Below are positions 54,559 through 61,695 of a stretch of DNA of 61,695 nt, in pieces; position 1 is the stretch's first letter; each line of letters starts with the position of its first letter. The position numbers and the translations under genes were made by a program. The DNA comes from Treponema zioleckii (GTDB lineage Bacteria > Spirochaetota > Spirochaetia > Treponematales > Treponemataceae): contig NZ_JPUF01000014.1 of assembly GCF_014737315.1 (NCBI RefSeq), forward strand, positions 1 through 61,695. The letters are read 5' to 3'. A model generated the notes under the pieces. It was not told where the DNA came from and ran no database searches. It saw nothing but the letters and a program-made list of their open reading frames with translations.

Positions 54559-56094
54559 CTAGAATTTTAAAATTCGTTCGATTTCTTTCAAAAGTTCCGC
54601 TTTTTTTTCATTCAGACGTTTTTTTGCCGCAGTTAAGTTTTCTTCTAAAACTTCCCGACGTAAAAGCATTGCTTCCATAGGAAAAACGTCGTTTTCAAAG
54701 ATTTCTGAATCTATGTTTTGTTTAACTGTTTTTAAAAGCAATTTTTTTCGTTCGTCCGTTGACTTTAAAATCGCAACTTCTTTTTTTAAATTGATTTTTG
54801 TGGCATCGCGTTCAGCCGTTTTTGAACCTTTTAATTCTGATTCTTTGAACTGATTCCAATTTAGGTCTTTAATTTTGCCGAGCGTGTAGGCGAATGAAAA
54901 ATCATCTGAAAGCCTAAAAAATCGCTCGCAGAATTTTTTTGAATTCGTGATGAACCAATTTCTGTAAATTTCAAGCGAGCCGTTTGACGAAAACTGAGAG
55001 GCGGCGAGTCTTGATTCTTTGTTTTTTATTCTGAAATCAGATTTTGCGGAATTACCTTCGAGTGCGTTTGGTTGCGTGTGCTGAAATCCTTTTGCAGGGG
55101 CTAAGTCCAAACCGCAAAAATAGATTTTCCCGCTCGTAAGCGAAAGCGCAAATTCCAAGGCTGTTCCGCTGACGGTTCCGTTTCTGGCTGCCGGCATGTA
55201 AGGAATCCCGCAAGATTTTAAGAAAATGCTTCCGATTCCGTCGTCGTAGCAGAGCGGGAGTATTAGGTTTTCTTCAAAAATATTTTTTGGAACTGCTGAT
55301 TCCGTGCTCAATGCAAAAAAATCTTCTGCAATTTTTGATTTTTTTTTGCCAGGGTAATTTAGGTGCATTTTTGCCCAATAACCGCCGTCTGTGCTTATCA
55401 CTAAATCTGGTTTTATCCCGTTTTCAAGGAGCGGACGATATGCCGATGAAACTGCAATTAAAAAAAATGATTTTCTGTATTCTTTTATTTTTGAAATTGA
55501 GCTTTTTAGGCTAGGGCCAGAGGCGCAAATTATGATTGGCAAATCTGTTTTTTGCAGGAGCGCACATTTTTTTATTTCTGCACAAAAGATAAGCGTATTT
55601 TTTAGCCAGCGTTTTGAAAAATATGAGCGTGTTCCGATTATGTCCCGGCTTTTTAAAATCGCAGATTTTAATTCCAGCCAGATTTTGTCGGATTTTTCTG
55701 GGAAAATGTTTCGGCTGGCAATCCAGTCAAAAATTATGCAAGAACATAGTTTTTCTTCGCCAAAATAAAAAAGGAGACTTTCTGCAAAATTAGAATTTTC
55801 GGAATAATAAAAAACTTTATCCCTAAGTGCATCCGTTTCTGAAAAATCATTCTTGAATTTTTCAGAAAAATGTATTGCGCACAAAGTTGCCTTCGGAAAT
55901 CTTTTTCGCAGGTAAGTGGCACAGTAGGAAAGTGCAGGACCGATAATAATTACAAGTGAAGGCAAAAAATCCGCTTTTAAGTTTTGTACGAATTTTTCAC
56001 CTTCACTCTGAGGATTGTATGCGGAATGGAGAAATTTTCCATTATAAGAGCATGTTTTTGCTCCGTTTCTTGCATCTTTAAAATCAAAAGTCAC
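54559..56094 (-). CDS. DUF115 motility-associated glycosyltransferase-like protein (Maf family), copy 2
   Basis: 511 residues of the same family and layout as copy 1 but clearly divergent: PIIICASGPSLKSSISKIKEY, then FLIAVSSAYRPLLENGIKPDLVISTDG and IYFCGLDLAP. The conserved Gly-Pro-Ser-Leu and Asp-Gly motifs are present in both. Tandem copies may act on different acceptor sites or be partners. The C-terminal part is a Lys-rich helix. The start lies 6 nt after the next gene's stop. Confidence 0.85.
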   Translation of the reverse strand: MTFDFKDARNGAKTCSYNGKFLHSAYNPQSEGEKFVQNLKADFLPSLVIIIGPALSYCATYLRKRFPKATLCAIHFSEKFKNDFSETDALRDKVFYYSENSNFAESLLFYFGEEKLCSCIIFDWIASRNIFPEKSDKIWLELKSAILKSRDIIGTRSYFSKRWLKNTLIFCAEIKKCALLQKTDLPIIICASGPSLKSSISKIKEYRKSFFLIAVSSAYRPLLENGIKPDLVISTDGGYWAKMHLNYPGKKKSKIAEDFFALSTESAVPKNIFEENLILPLCYDDGIGSIFLKSCGIPYMPAARNGTVSGTALEFALSLTSGKIYFCGLDLAPAKGFQHTQPNALEGNSAKSDFRIKNKESRLAASQFSSNGSLEIYRNWFITNSKKFCERFFRLSDDFSFAYTLGKIKDLNWNQFKESELKGSKTAERDATKINLKKEVAILKSTDERKKLLLKTVKQNIDSEIFENDVFPMEAMLLRREVLEENLTAAKKRLNEKKAELLKEIERILKF

Positions 56095-56100
56095 GATCTG

Positions 56101-56991
56101 TTATAACCCTTGCTTTAAGAATGCGATGGTTCCCTTTTTGTTAGGGCAAATTCCAGCCGCAAGAAGATTTATTGATTTTGCGTTTTCTTTTCCTAAAAAG
56201 TCGTTCAGTGTTGAAGAGATATGATATGTCAAAAGTTCTTCATCTGGCTCGTCTTTTGCGAAAAGCACAACTTTTATCTCTCCGTTTTTTGCTGAAAGAC
56301 AACAGTTTGGCTCACGGAACAACGGTGAAACAATCCTCATTGCTTTGTCAGTAATTGACTCAATGAGTTTTGGCTTAATTTCTTCGCTTTCAAGTTCAAT
56401 GTCACCGATTGCCTTGTCAATGGCAGATTTTATTGAAAGAATAAAAAGCTGGGCACTAGAAATTTCAAAGCCATTGTCGAGTGAGCCATCGATTTTTTCA
56501 AAAATTCTTTCATAATTGTTTTTGAATTCAATAATATTTTTGAGCTTTAAAGCACATTCGCTTGCCTGAGGAACGTTTAAATCATCATCGATTTCTCTTT
56601 CGATTGCGACAAAAATATAAGGATTTTCTTTGTCACCGAACGGAAGAAAATACAATGAATCAATATCATCTCTGATATCTTCATCAAAGAAAGAGTAGAA
56701 TGGGGGAAGTTCGTTAAAAGTTTTCGAAAAACACTGCCATTCCGATGACTTTGAAAGCGTTTCGTTCCAGAAACTTTTCTTTGAGACCGAAAAAGTAATT
56801 CCGCGAGCCTTTATACCGTAACTTTCTGTCAGATAATAATAGTCCCCGAATGGGGCTAAAATTCCGGCGATTTTAAAGCCGGCTTTCTTTGCCCACACAT
56901 CGAACGAGGGTGTTATGCCTTCAAGAAGCTGCTTTGCTTTTTTTAGGAGTCCACCCGTTGTACTTTTTGAATTTTCTGTAGTGTTTATCAT
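56101..56991 (-). CDS. Conserved hypothetical protein of the flagellar glycosylation operon
   Basis: 296 residues with no recognised family. It is globular by composition, with segments GILAPFGDYYYLTESYGIKA, then DDIDSLYFLPFGDKENPYIFV. There is no signal peptide or transmembrane helix. It lies between the large acidic protein and the two DUF115 genes, with overlapping ATG/stop junctions (the ATG touches the previous stop at 56991), so it is almost certainly part of the same operon. Confidence 0.7.
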   Translation of the reverse strand: MINTTENSKSTTGGLLKKAKQLLEGITPSFDVWAKKAGFKIAGILAPFGDYYYLTESYGIKARGITFSVSKKSFWNETLSKSSEWQCFSKTFNELPPFYSFFDEDIRDDIDSLYFLPFGDKENPYIFVAIEREIDDDLNVPQASECALKLKNIIEFKNNYERIFEKIDGSLDNGFEISSAQLFILSIKSAIDKAIGDIELESEEIKPKLIESITDKAMRIVSPLFREPNCCLSAKNGEIKVVLFAKDEPDEELLTYHISSTLNDFLGKENAKSINLLAAGICPNKKGTIAFLKQGL

Positions 56992-59900
56992 TATGCAAGT
57001 CCAAGTTCTTTGAACAATTTTCGATAAGTTTCAAATTGTTCAGACTGAGCGAATTCAGCAATTTTCTCCTCAGGGAGATTTTCCAAAAGCTGATCCATAT
57101 ATGAAAGTACTGATTTGATTTCTTTCTGCAAATCTGTAGGAATTGTAGATTCTGTTGTTGAATCGAACATTCCGGCTTCGCTTGCAAAATCGTCAACCTG
57201 ATTCAAAGAACTGTCAGCTTTAAGATAATCGAGATTTTTCTCTGTAAGAGAATCGGCAATCGTTGGGTCTGGAGCAAGCAATGAGTCAAGTTCATTTCTT
57301 GTGACCGCCGAGTTCTCATCCGCGTAATCAGGATTTTCTGGCGCAACGTCAATGTAATCTGTCTCAGGTACAGTTTCGGCTTCTGGTATTTCGAGCGTTT
57401 CTTCATCAAGCGGTTCGATTTCGTTCTGAATCTCTTCAACATCAGCATCGTTTGAAGAAGGCTCTTCCACTTCTGCTGCAGGTTCGTCAAACGAGAAGTC
57501 TTCCAATGCAAGGTCGCTGTCTGATTCTTCGATTGGAGAAGCGTCATCGTAAGGAACGTCGTCTTTCTCTGAAGATTCTTCCATTAAGTCAGACGAACTT
57601 GATTCAACGAGAATGTCATCAACTTTTGGTACTGAAATCTCGTTTGGAATATCGTCAGACTCTTCGTCCTCGTTCATAAGATTTCCGTCTAGGTCGTCGA
57701 GTTGTGGTTCCTCAAGATTTTCGTTCGAGAAGTCAATTTCATTTTCGATTTCGGCTTCATCATCAAACTTAGGTGTTTCTTCATCTTCGTCTTCTGATTC
57801 AGCCGCTAAATCAAGGTTAAGATCTTCGTCGATAGTATCTGAACTTTCGGTAGTCTCTTCTTCAACTTTTTCGTCTGCAATTTGCTCTGTTTCTTCGTTC
57901 TGCAAATCGCCAGCCGAAGTGTTGATAAGAGATTCAAGTGTTGTATCTGCAACGAGAAGGTCAGTAGTTTCGTCGTCGATTATTGGTTCGCCTTCAGTTT
58001 CTTCAACTGAATCTTCGCTCTCTGCCTCGGCTGTTTCTGTTCTTTCTTCAACTACAGGTTCTGACGTTTCGCTTTCAGTGTCAGAGTCTGTAAATGCTAG
58101 TGGCTCTTCTGAGCTTGCAGATTCTTCAACCATATCTGATGTGTTAAGAATGTTGTTAAGCTCGTCGGTTGAGAGTGCGATTGTCTCATCGTCGCTGTCT
58201 GAGAAGAATCCGCCTTCGTTATTGTCAGATTCTTCTGGCACGGTAAAGTCTGTGCTTTCATTCGTAACGTCCGGTTCTGTTGATGTAGGAGCTTCGACTG
58301 TTGTCGGTCTGTTTTTAAGATTATCAACTTCTGAACGAAGGTTTGAAATGTCTTCTTTGAGTGTTGAAAGTTGCGTAAGTTCATTTTTAAGTGAAGAAAG
58401 CTGACTTACAATCTGGCTCAAAATTGCATTTGTTTCTGCAGATGCCTGATTTTCAGGTTTTGCCTCTGATTCTGGTTCCGCTTCGTAAGTCATTTCTGGT
58501 TCTGTAAAATCTTCAGTCGGAACGTTTTCTGTTGAGCTTCCCTCTGAATCATCAATATTGCTGACGACTGGCTCCTCAAAGTTTTCTTCCGATTCAACTG
58601 GCTCTTCTGGAACGACAGGTTCTTCAAATGTTTCGTCTGCACCGTCATCCATGAGCGATGCGGTTTCTTCATCGAATGTGTCAGGAATATTGTCGAAGTC
58701 GTCTGAACTTACGGTAAAACTGTCTGAGTCATCAGTTGCAGTTTCTTCTGTTGGTTCGTCTTCTGCTTCAACCGTCGGTTCTGAATTGTCTTCAACTGAA
58801 ACTGTATTTCCGTTTTCGTCTTCCACAGAATTGAGAATTGCGTCAATGTCAAAGTCTGAATCTGAGCTGGATGTGCTTTCTGCAGCTGGTGTGTTTTCAG
58901 TTTCTTCTTCTTCGGCACGTTCGGTTTCGAGAGGAACATAGTCGTCTTCATCGGCAACTACAGTCATTTCTACGTCGTTTGATTCTGTTGCCTTTGGTGT
59001 TTCTGTTTTTTCTTCGTTAGCTGAATCGCTAGAATCATCGAATCCAAAGTCTGAAAGGTCTACATCTTCCATTTCGCCGTTTTCAGAAGGAACATCAGCT
59101 TCTGTTGTGCTTTCTGATGGTGTTTCGTCCGTGAACATTGCGGTTACGTCTTCTTCTCCAGAAGAATCTGAATCGTTTGAAGAGTCGCCGAATCCGAATT
59201 CGCTCAGGTCAACGTCCTCAGAATCTGGGAGCGAACTTGCAGCGGAGAGTGGTGTAGAAGATTCGAGACTTACGCTTTCAGAAGCTTCTTGTTCAGGCAT
59301 TGAGTCATCAAATGAAAGGTCAATATCAATCGGTCCTGTTGTGTCAACTTGGTCTGCCGAATCTGATACTGTAACTTCGTCTGTGCCTGTAAACGGCTCT
59401 GATTCTGAGACAGTGTCTTCTTCCGCAGCTGGCTCTGCAGCTTGACTGTCGCTTTCGTCATCAAAACCGCCGTCAAGGAATTCATCGAGAGAAACGTCTT
59501 CTGTGTCGCCGGAACTTTGTGTTGGCTCTGAATCAGAGTCTGTTGAGTCTGAAAGGAAGTCGTCAAGAGCAACATCTTCGGTTGTGTCTTCAGCATCTGA
59601 ATCAGGTTTATCTTCTGATTCCGATTCTGTTTCTGTAGAATCTGCAAATCCTTCCAAATCAGAAGTGTCGCCAATATCGAGCCCGTCGGTAAGATTTTCT
59701 GTATCAAATGAGAATTCTTTATCTAGATCGTTTTCTTCTTCGGCAGGTTCTTCTTCTGTTATATTTGCGGTATTTGCAATGTTAAGAAGCTCGTCTGGGC
59801 TTAATGCCGTTTCGTCTGAATGGAACGTGCCGCTTGTATCATCATTTTCCGGCATGTCTGGAACGTCCGGCAATGCAAAAATATCATCTTCGTTTGATTC

Positions 59901-60161
59901 AGCAGGTTCTTCTTCCGTTATATTTGCGGTATTAGCAATATTAAGAAGCTCGTCTGGACTCAAAGCTGTTTCGTCAGAGTCGAAAGCTCCGCTCTCCGTG
60001 TTTTCTGCAGAATCAGAAAAATCAAAATCTGAAAAATCAGGCAGAGTGTCTTCACTATTGCTTGCAGCAGATGAATTTGCTTCTGAGTCAACGGTTTTAG
60101 GAGATTTCTTGACCCAAACTCCATAGTTGTCAAGTTCTTTTGTGTTTTCGGAATCACTCAT
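56991..60161 (-). CDS. Large acidic repetitive protein (1056 aa), probably disordered
   Basis: Almost the entire protein is Asp/Glu/Ser-rich low complexity. A near-perfect 25-residue repeat occurs twice near the N-terminus: SDETALSPDELLNIANTANI at about 61-80 and again at about 116-135. A third, looser version (ETIALSTDELNNILNTSDMV) is at about 660. A short globular end (KEIKSVLSYMDQLLENLPEE, then FETYRKLFKELGLA) is conserved-looking, and a Gln/Leu coiled-coil stretch (about 577-615) sits in the middle. It is probably a cytoplasmic scaffold for the flagellar or cell-pole apparatus. The first gene of its operon; AAGGGGA precedes the ATG. Confidence 0.8.
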   Translation of the reverse strand: MSDSENTKELDNYGVWVKKSPKTVDSEANSSAASNSEDTLPDFSDFDFSDSAENTESGAFDSDETALSPDELLNIANTANITEEEPAESNEDDIFALPDVPDMPENDDTSGTFHSDETALSPDELLNIANTANITEEEPAEEENDLDKEFSFDTENLTDGLDIGDTSDLEGFADSTETESESEDKPDSDAEDTTEDVALDDFLSDSTDSDSEPTQSSGDTEDVSLDEFLDGGFDDESDSQAAEPAAEEDTVSESEPFTGTDEVTVSDSADQVDTTGPIDIDLSFDDSMPEQEASESVSLESSTPLSAASSLPDSEDVDLSEFGFGDSSNDSDSSGEEDVTAMFTDETPSESTTEADVPSENGEMEDVDLSDFGFDDSSDSANEEKTETPKATESNDVEMTVVADEDDYVPLETERAEEEETENTPAAESTSSSDSDFDIDAILNSVEDENGNTVSVEDNSEPTVEAEDEPTEETATDDSDSFTVSSDDFDNIPDTFDEETASLMDDGADETFEEPVVPEEPVESEENFEEPVVSNIDDSEGSSTENVPTEDFTEPEMTYEAEPESEAKPENQASAETNAILSQIVSQLSSLKNELTQLSTLKEDISNLRSEVDNLKNRPTTVEAPTSTEPDVTNESTDFTVPEESDNNEGGFFSDSDDETIALSTDELNNILNTSDMVEESASSEEPLAFTDSDTESETSEPVVEERTETAEAESEDSVEETEGEPIIDDETTDLLVADTTLESLINTSAGDLQNEETEQIADEKVEEETTESSDTIDEDLNLDLAAESEDEDEETPKFDDEAEIENEIDFSNENLEEPQLDDLDGNLMNEDEESDDIPNEISVPKVDDILVESSSSDLMEESSEKDDVPYDDASPIEESDSDLALEDFSFDEPAAEVEEPSSNDADVEEIQNEIEPLDEETLEIPEAETVPETDYIDVAPENPDYADENSAVTRNELDSLLAPDPTIADSLTEKNLDYLKADSSLNQVDDFASEAGMFDSTTESTIPTDLQKEIKSVLSYMDQLLENLPEEKIAEFAQSEQFETYRKLFKELGLA

Positions 60162-60570
60162 ATATTTTCCCCTTTTTCAAATTTAATATTCACAGTCATT
60201 AGTTTTATGTTAAGAATCACGTAGGATTTTACTTTGAAGAGCTTTGCAAAACTTCTGTAAAATCTTAGGAACTTAAGATAAAAATCGTAATTTTTCAAAA
60301 CCTCTCAATAAAAGCCAGTGCCAAAAAAACATTTAAATTAAAATTTAAAAAAACTCTAAAATTATTTTAAGCCTGAATTTTATTTTTGCGAGAGATTTTT
60401 TTTAAAATCCCAACTTTTTTATTCTATCGACACTATTACTGAAAATCTGTAGTAAAAGTTATTTTAGGAAAAGTCTTGATGAAAAAAATGAATCCAGGCG
60501 TTGACTGACTCAATTTTTTTTGATGTGGGGAGTGATTTTTCTTTAAATCTTAAAAATCGCGGAATTTGAA
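60162..60570. other. Divergent intergenic region
   Basis: 409 nt, strongly AT-rich, between the acidic protein (minus) and the FtsB-like gene (plus). It holds many A/T runs. TTGACT (60512-60517) is a candidate -35 for the rightward gene but has no convincing -10. An ATCTTA..TAAGAT dyad (60264-60281) lies nearer the leftward gene. I see no RNA gene or riboswitch. Confidence 0.3.
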
Positions 60571-60573
60571 TTG

Positions 60574-61116
60574 ATGAATTTCGGAGGTGCTGCCGATATA
60601 AATTTCATTATGTCAAAAATGTTCAGAATTCTAGCAGCTAGTTTTGCTGGAACTTTTATATATGTTCTCGTTTCTCTTACCTGCGGTAAAGACGGTCTAT
60701 GGGCCGACGGGCAGCTTCGGGAGCAGAAACGTCTTCTTAGCACCAGGGCAGAGGAGATTCAGAAAATCAACAATAGTCTTGAACTAGAATATACTGCTCT
60801 AAAAAAAGACCCTGATGTTATTGCGGCGTTTGCCCGAAAACTCGGATATGTCAGAGATGGAGAAAAGCTTGTAAAAATAAATGGTCTTATTACGAATGAC
60901 CAGTTTTATTTTGAAACGGGAACTCCTCTAAAATTCGTGGAGCCTCAGTTCCTGCCTGAATGGTTTTGCAAGACTTCTGGTTTTATGATGTTTTTTGTCG
61001 TTTATCTTTATTTATGGTTAAATGAATTCAAAGATAATGGTGCGAATGCTAAAAGAAAAAAATCTAGAAAAGTCAGAGTAAAGGGGATTCCAGTTTATGA
61101 TTTGCCGCAAAAGTGA
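60574..61116 (+). CDS. FtsB/DivIC-like septum formation protein
   Basis: About 180 residues. An N-terminal transmembrane helix (ILAASFAGTFIYVLVSLT) is followed by a coiled coil (EQKRLLSTRAEEIQKINNSLELEY) and the conserved DPDVIAAFARKLGYVRDGE end typical of FtsB/DivIC septum initiators, which link FtsQ/DivIB and FtsL in the divisome. Unusually a second transmembrane helix (FMMFFVVYLYLWLNEF) and a basic tail follow. The start is uncertain: ATG 60574, a TTG just before it, or ATG 60610 would all keep the domain. The end overlaps the next gene by 20 nt. Confidence 0.75.
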   Translation: MNFGGAADINFIMSKMFRILAASFAGTFIYVLVSLTCGKDGLWADGQLREQKRLLSTRAEEIQKINNSLELEYTALKKDPDVIAAFARKLGYVRDGEKLVKINGLITNDQFYFETGTPLKFVEPQFLPEWFCKTSGFMMFFVVYLYLWLNEFKDNGANAKRKKSRKVRVKGIPVYDLPQK

Positions 61117-61678
61117 TGAAGAATCGGCTCAGATTGCAATTGACTACATTCGTAGAGGTAAAGTCGTAGTCTTGCCGACGGATACGGTTTATGGTTTTTC
61201 TGGTATTGTTGACGGCAGAATTTATTCATACCAAACAAATCAGAAAATTTTCAATATAAAGGGGCGGAATGAAAATAAACCGCTTATCCAGTTGATTTCT
61301 AAGCCTGCTGACTTAAAAAAGTATACTCGTGATGTGGTTCCGGAAAAACTTCTTGAAAAATGGCCGGGTCCATTAACGATAATCGTTCACACTTTTGCTT
61401 CTGACGGCAATTTTGAAACAACGGCATTCCGTTGTCCAGGCGATGAATGGCTTAGAAAAGTTATTGCCGGTTGTGGAGCGCCAATTTATTCCACAAGCGT
61501 AAATCGTTCTGGAAGACCTGTGCTTGATAATATCAAGCAGATAAAAGATGAATTTGGAAAAGAAGTTGATTTGATTATTGATGATGGCGATAAAAAGGGG
61601 GGGGTGCCGTCGACAATTGTTTCTATCGATGAGTCTGGCGAAATAAAAATCGTCCGTCAGGGAATTGTGACTATCTAA
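61097..61678 (+). CDS. L-threonylcarbamoyladenylate synthase (TsaC/YrdC/Sua5 family)
   Basis: A 193-residue YrdC-fold protein. The N-terminal RRGKVVVLPTDTVYGFS motif, the KGRNENKPLIQLI lysine-arginine motif, the KWPGPLTII segment and the STSVNRSGRP motif are all in place. It makes threonylcarbamoyl-AMP for the t6A37 modification of ANN-decoding tRNAs. It starts inside the FtsB-like gene and ends just before the window edge. Confidence 0.9.
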   Translation: MICRKSDEESAQIAIDYIRRGKVVVLPTDTVYGFSGIVDGRIYSYQTNQKIFNIKGRNENKPLIQLISKPADLKKYTRDVVPEKLLEKWPGPLTIIVHTFASDGNFETTAFRCPGDEWLRKVIAGCGAPIYSTSVNRSGRPVLDNIKQIKDEFGKEVDLIIDDGDKKGGVPSTIVSIDESGEIKIVRQGIVTI

Positions 61679-61695
61679 CTTCTTGTTTATAAAAA

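Noticed and set aside
59503-60126. Long open frames opposite the large acidic gene
   Set aside because: They are Ser-rich mirror images of a GAX-repeat coding sequence; they have no ribosome-binding sites and no domains.
60310-60345. Sigma-54 promoter (TGGCAC on the minus strand)
   Set aside because: The -24 element is present but the -12 GC element is missing.

Overview
The window looks like the chromosome of a Treponema-type spirochaete. The evidence is a shortened FliG paralogue, two adjacent DUF115 (motility-associated Maf-type) glycosyltransferase-like proteins, many Cys-anchored lipoproteins, an HU-like/DUF4469 protein, a eukaryote-like long IleRS, and dispersed hairpin repeats with the core ATGCTGAAC..TTTCAGCAT. 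I identified everything from the sequence and from knowledge of the families; no database search was run.

Layout. (1) 28-6542: a promoter and a complete four-gene Wadjet (JetABCD) anti-plasmid operon with overlapping genes. (2) 6543-9540: a dispersed-repeat zone holding a double zinc-ribbon membrane protein, whose predicted promoter has a G7 tract between -35 and -10, then a lipoprotein and a patatin phospholipase. (3) 9733-13500: a FliG paralogue, a PcfJ-like gene broken in a T7 run, an ADP-ribosylglycohydrolase, and behind it a stray second copy of the PcfJ 3' end. (4) 13541-15860: an HU-like/DUF4469 protein and an XRE regulator + ImmA-like metallopeptidase operon, bordered by two similar hairpins. 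(5) 15841-34835: an AT-rich defence island. It holds a truncated PLD-SNF2 helicase, DUF2971, an AlbA_2/HATPase protein, a type III Res subunit with no Mod, a RecD-like helicase-nuclease, a RapA-like SNF2 helicase, an Hsp70/actin-fold ATPase, a repeat-containing coiled-coil protein, an Upf1-like helicase-nuclease with three frameshifts, and a TIGR04076 protein. (6) 34844-35630: gene scraps. (7) 35785-41358: an amino-acid-type ABC importer with a glutathionyl-hydroquinone-reductase-like GST, a GNAT acetyltransferase and an M20 peptidase, probably one operon for an S-conjugated or acylated amino-acid compound. (8) 41391-44820: a graveyard of broken genes (alpha/beta hydrolase, Res C-terminus, Fic with a 66-bp in-frame insertion inside its active-site motif, AlbA-type C-terminus, Upf1-like N-terminus), ending at a tRNA-Val. 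(9) 45219-61678: ordinary core genes (ileS, lipoproteins, uracil phosphoribosyltransferase, a split degenerate-GGDEF membrane protein, flagellar glycosylation genes, a 1056-residue acidic protein, FtsB/DivIC-like, TsaC).

The best candidate for an undescribed system is the co-directional run 19755-34526: type III Res-like, RecD-like helicase-nuclease, RapA-like translocase, Hsp70-like ATPase, coiled-coil partner and Upf1-like helicase-nuclease. I cannot match this set to a named defence system. Pieces of a second, divergent version (Res C-terminus, AlbA-type C-terminus, Upf1 N-terminus) lie 10-20 kb downstream, which suggests the set travels and recombines as a unit.

Frame breaks in homopolymers are concentrated in accessory genes (PcfJ-like, Res, Upf1-like, hydrolase, Fic). 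With one exception (the GGDEF-like protein at 52.4 kb) the core genes are intact. This fits real decay or phase variation better than uniform sequencing error, but raw reads would be needed to decide.
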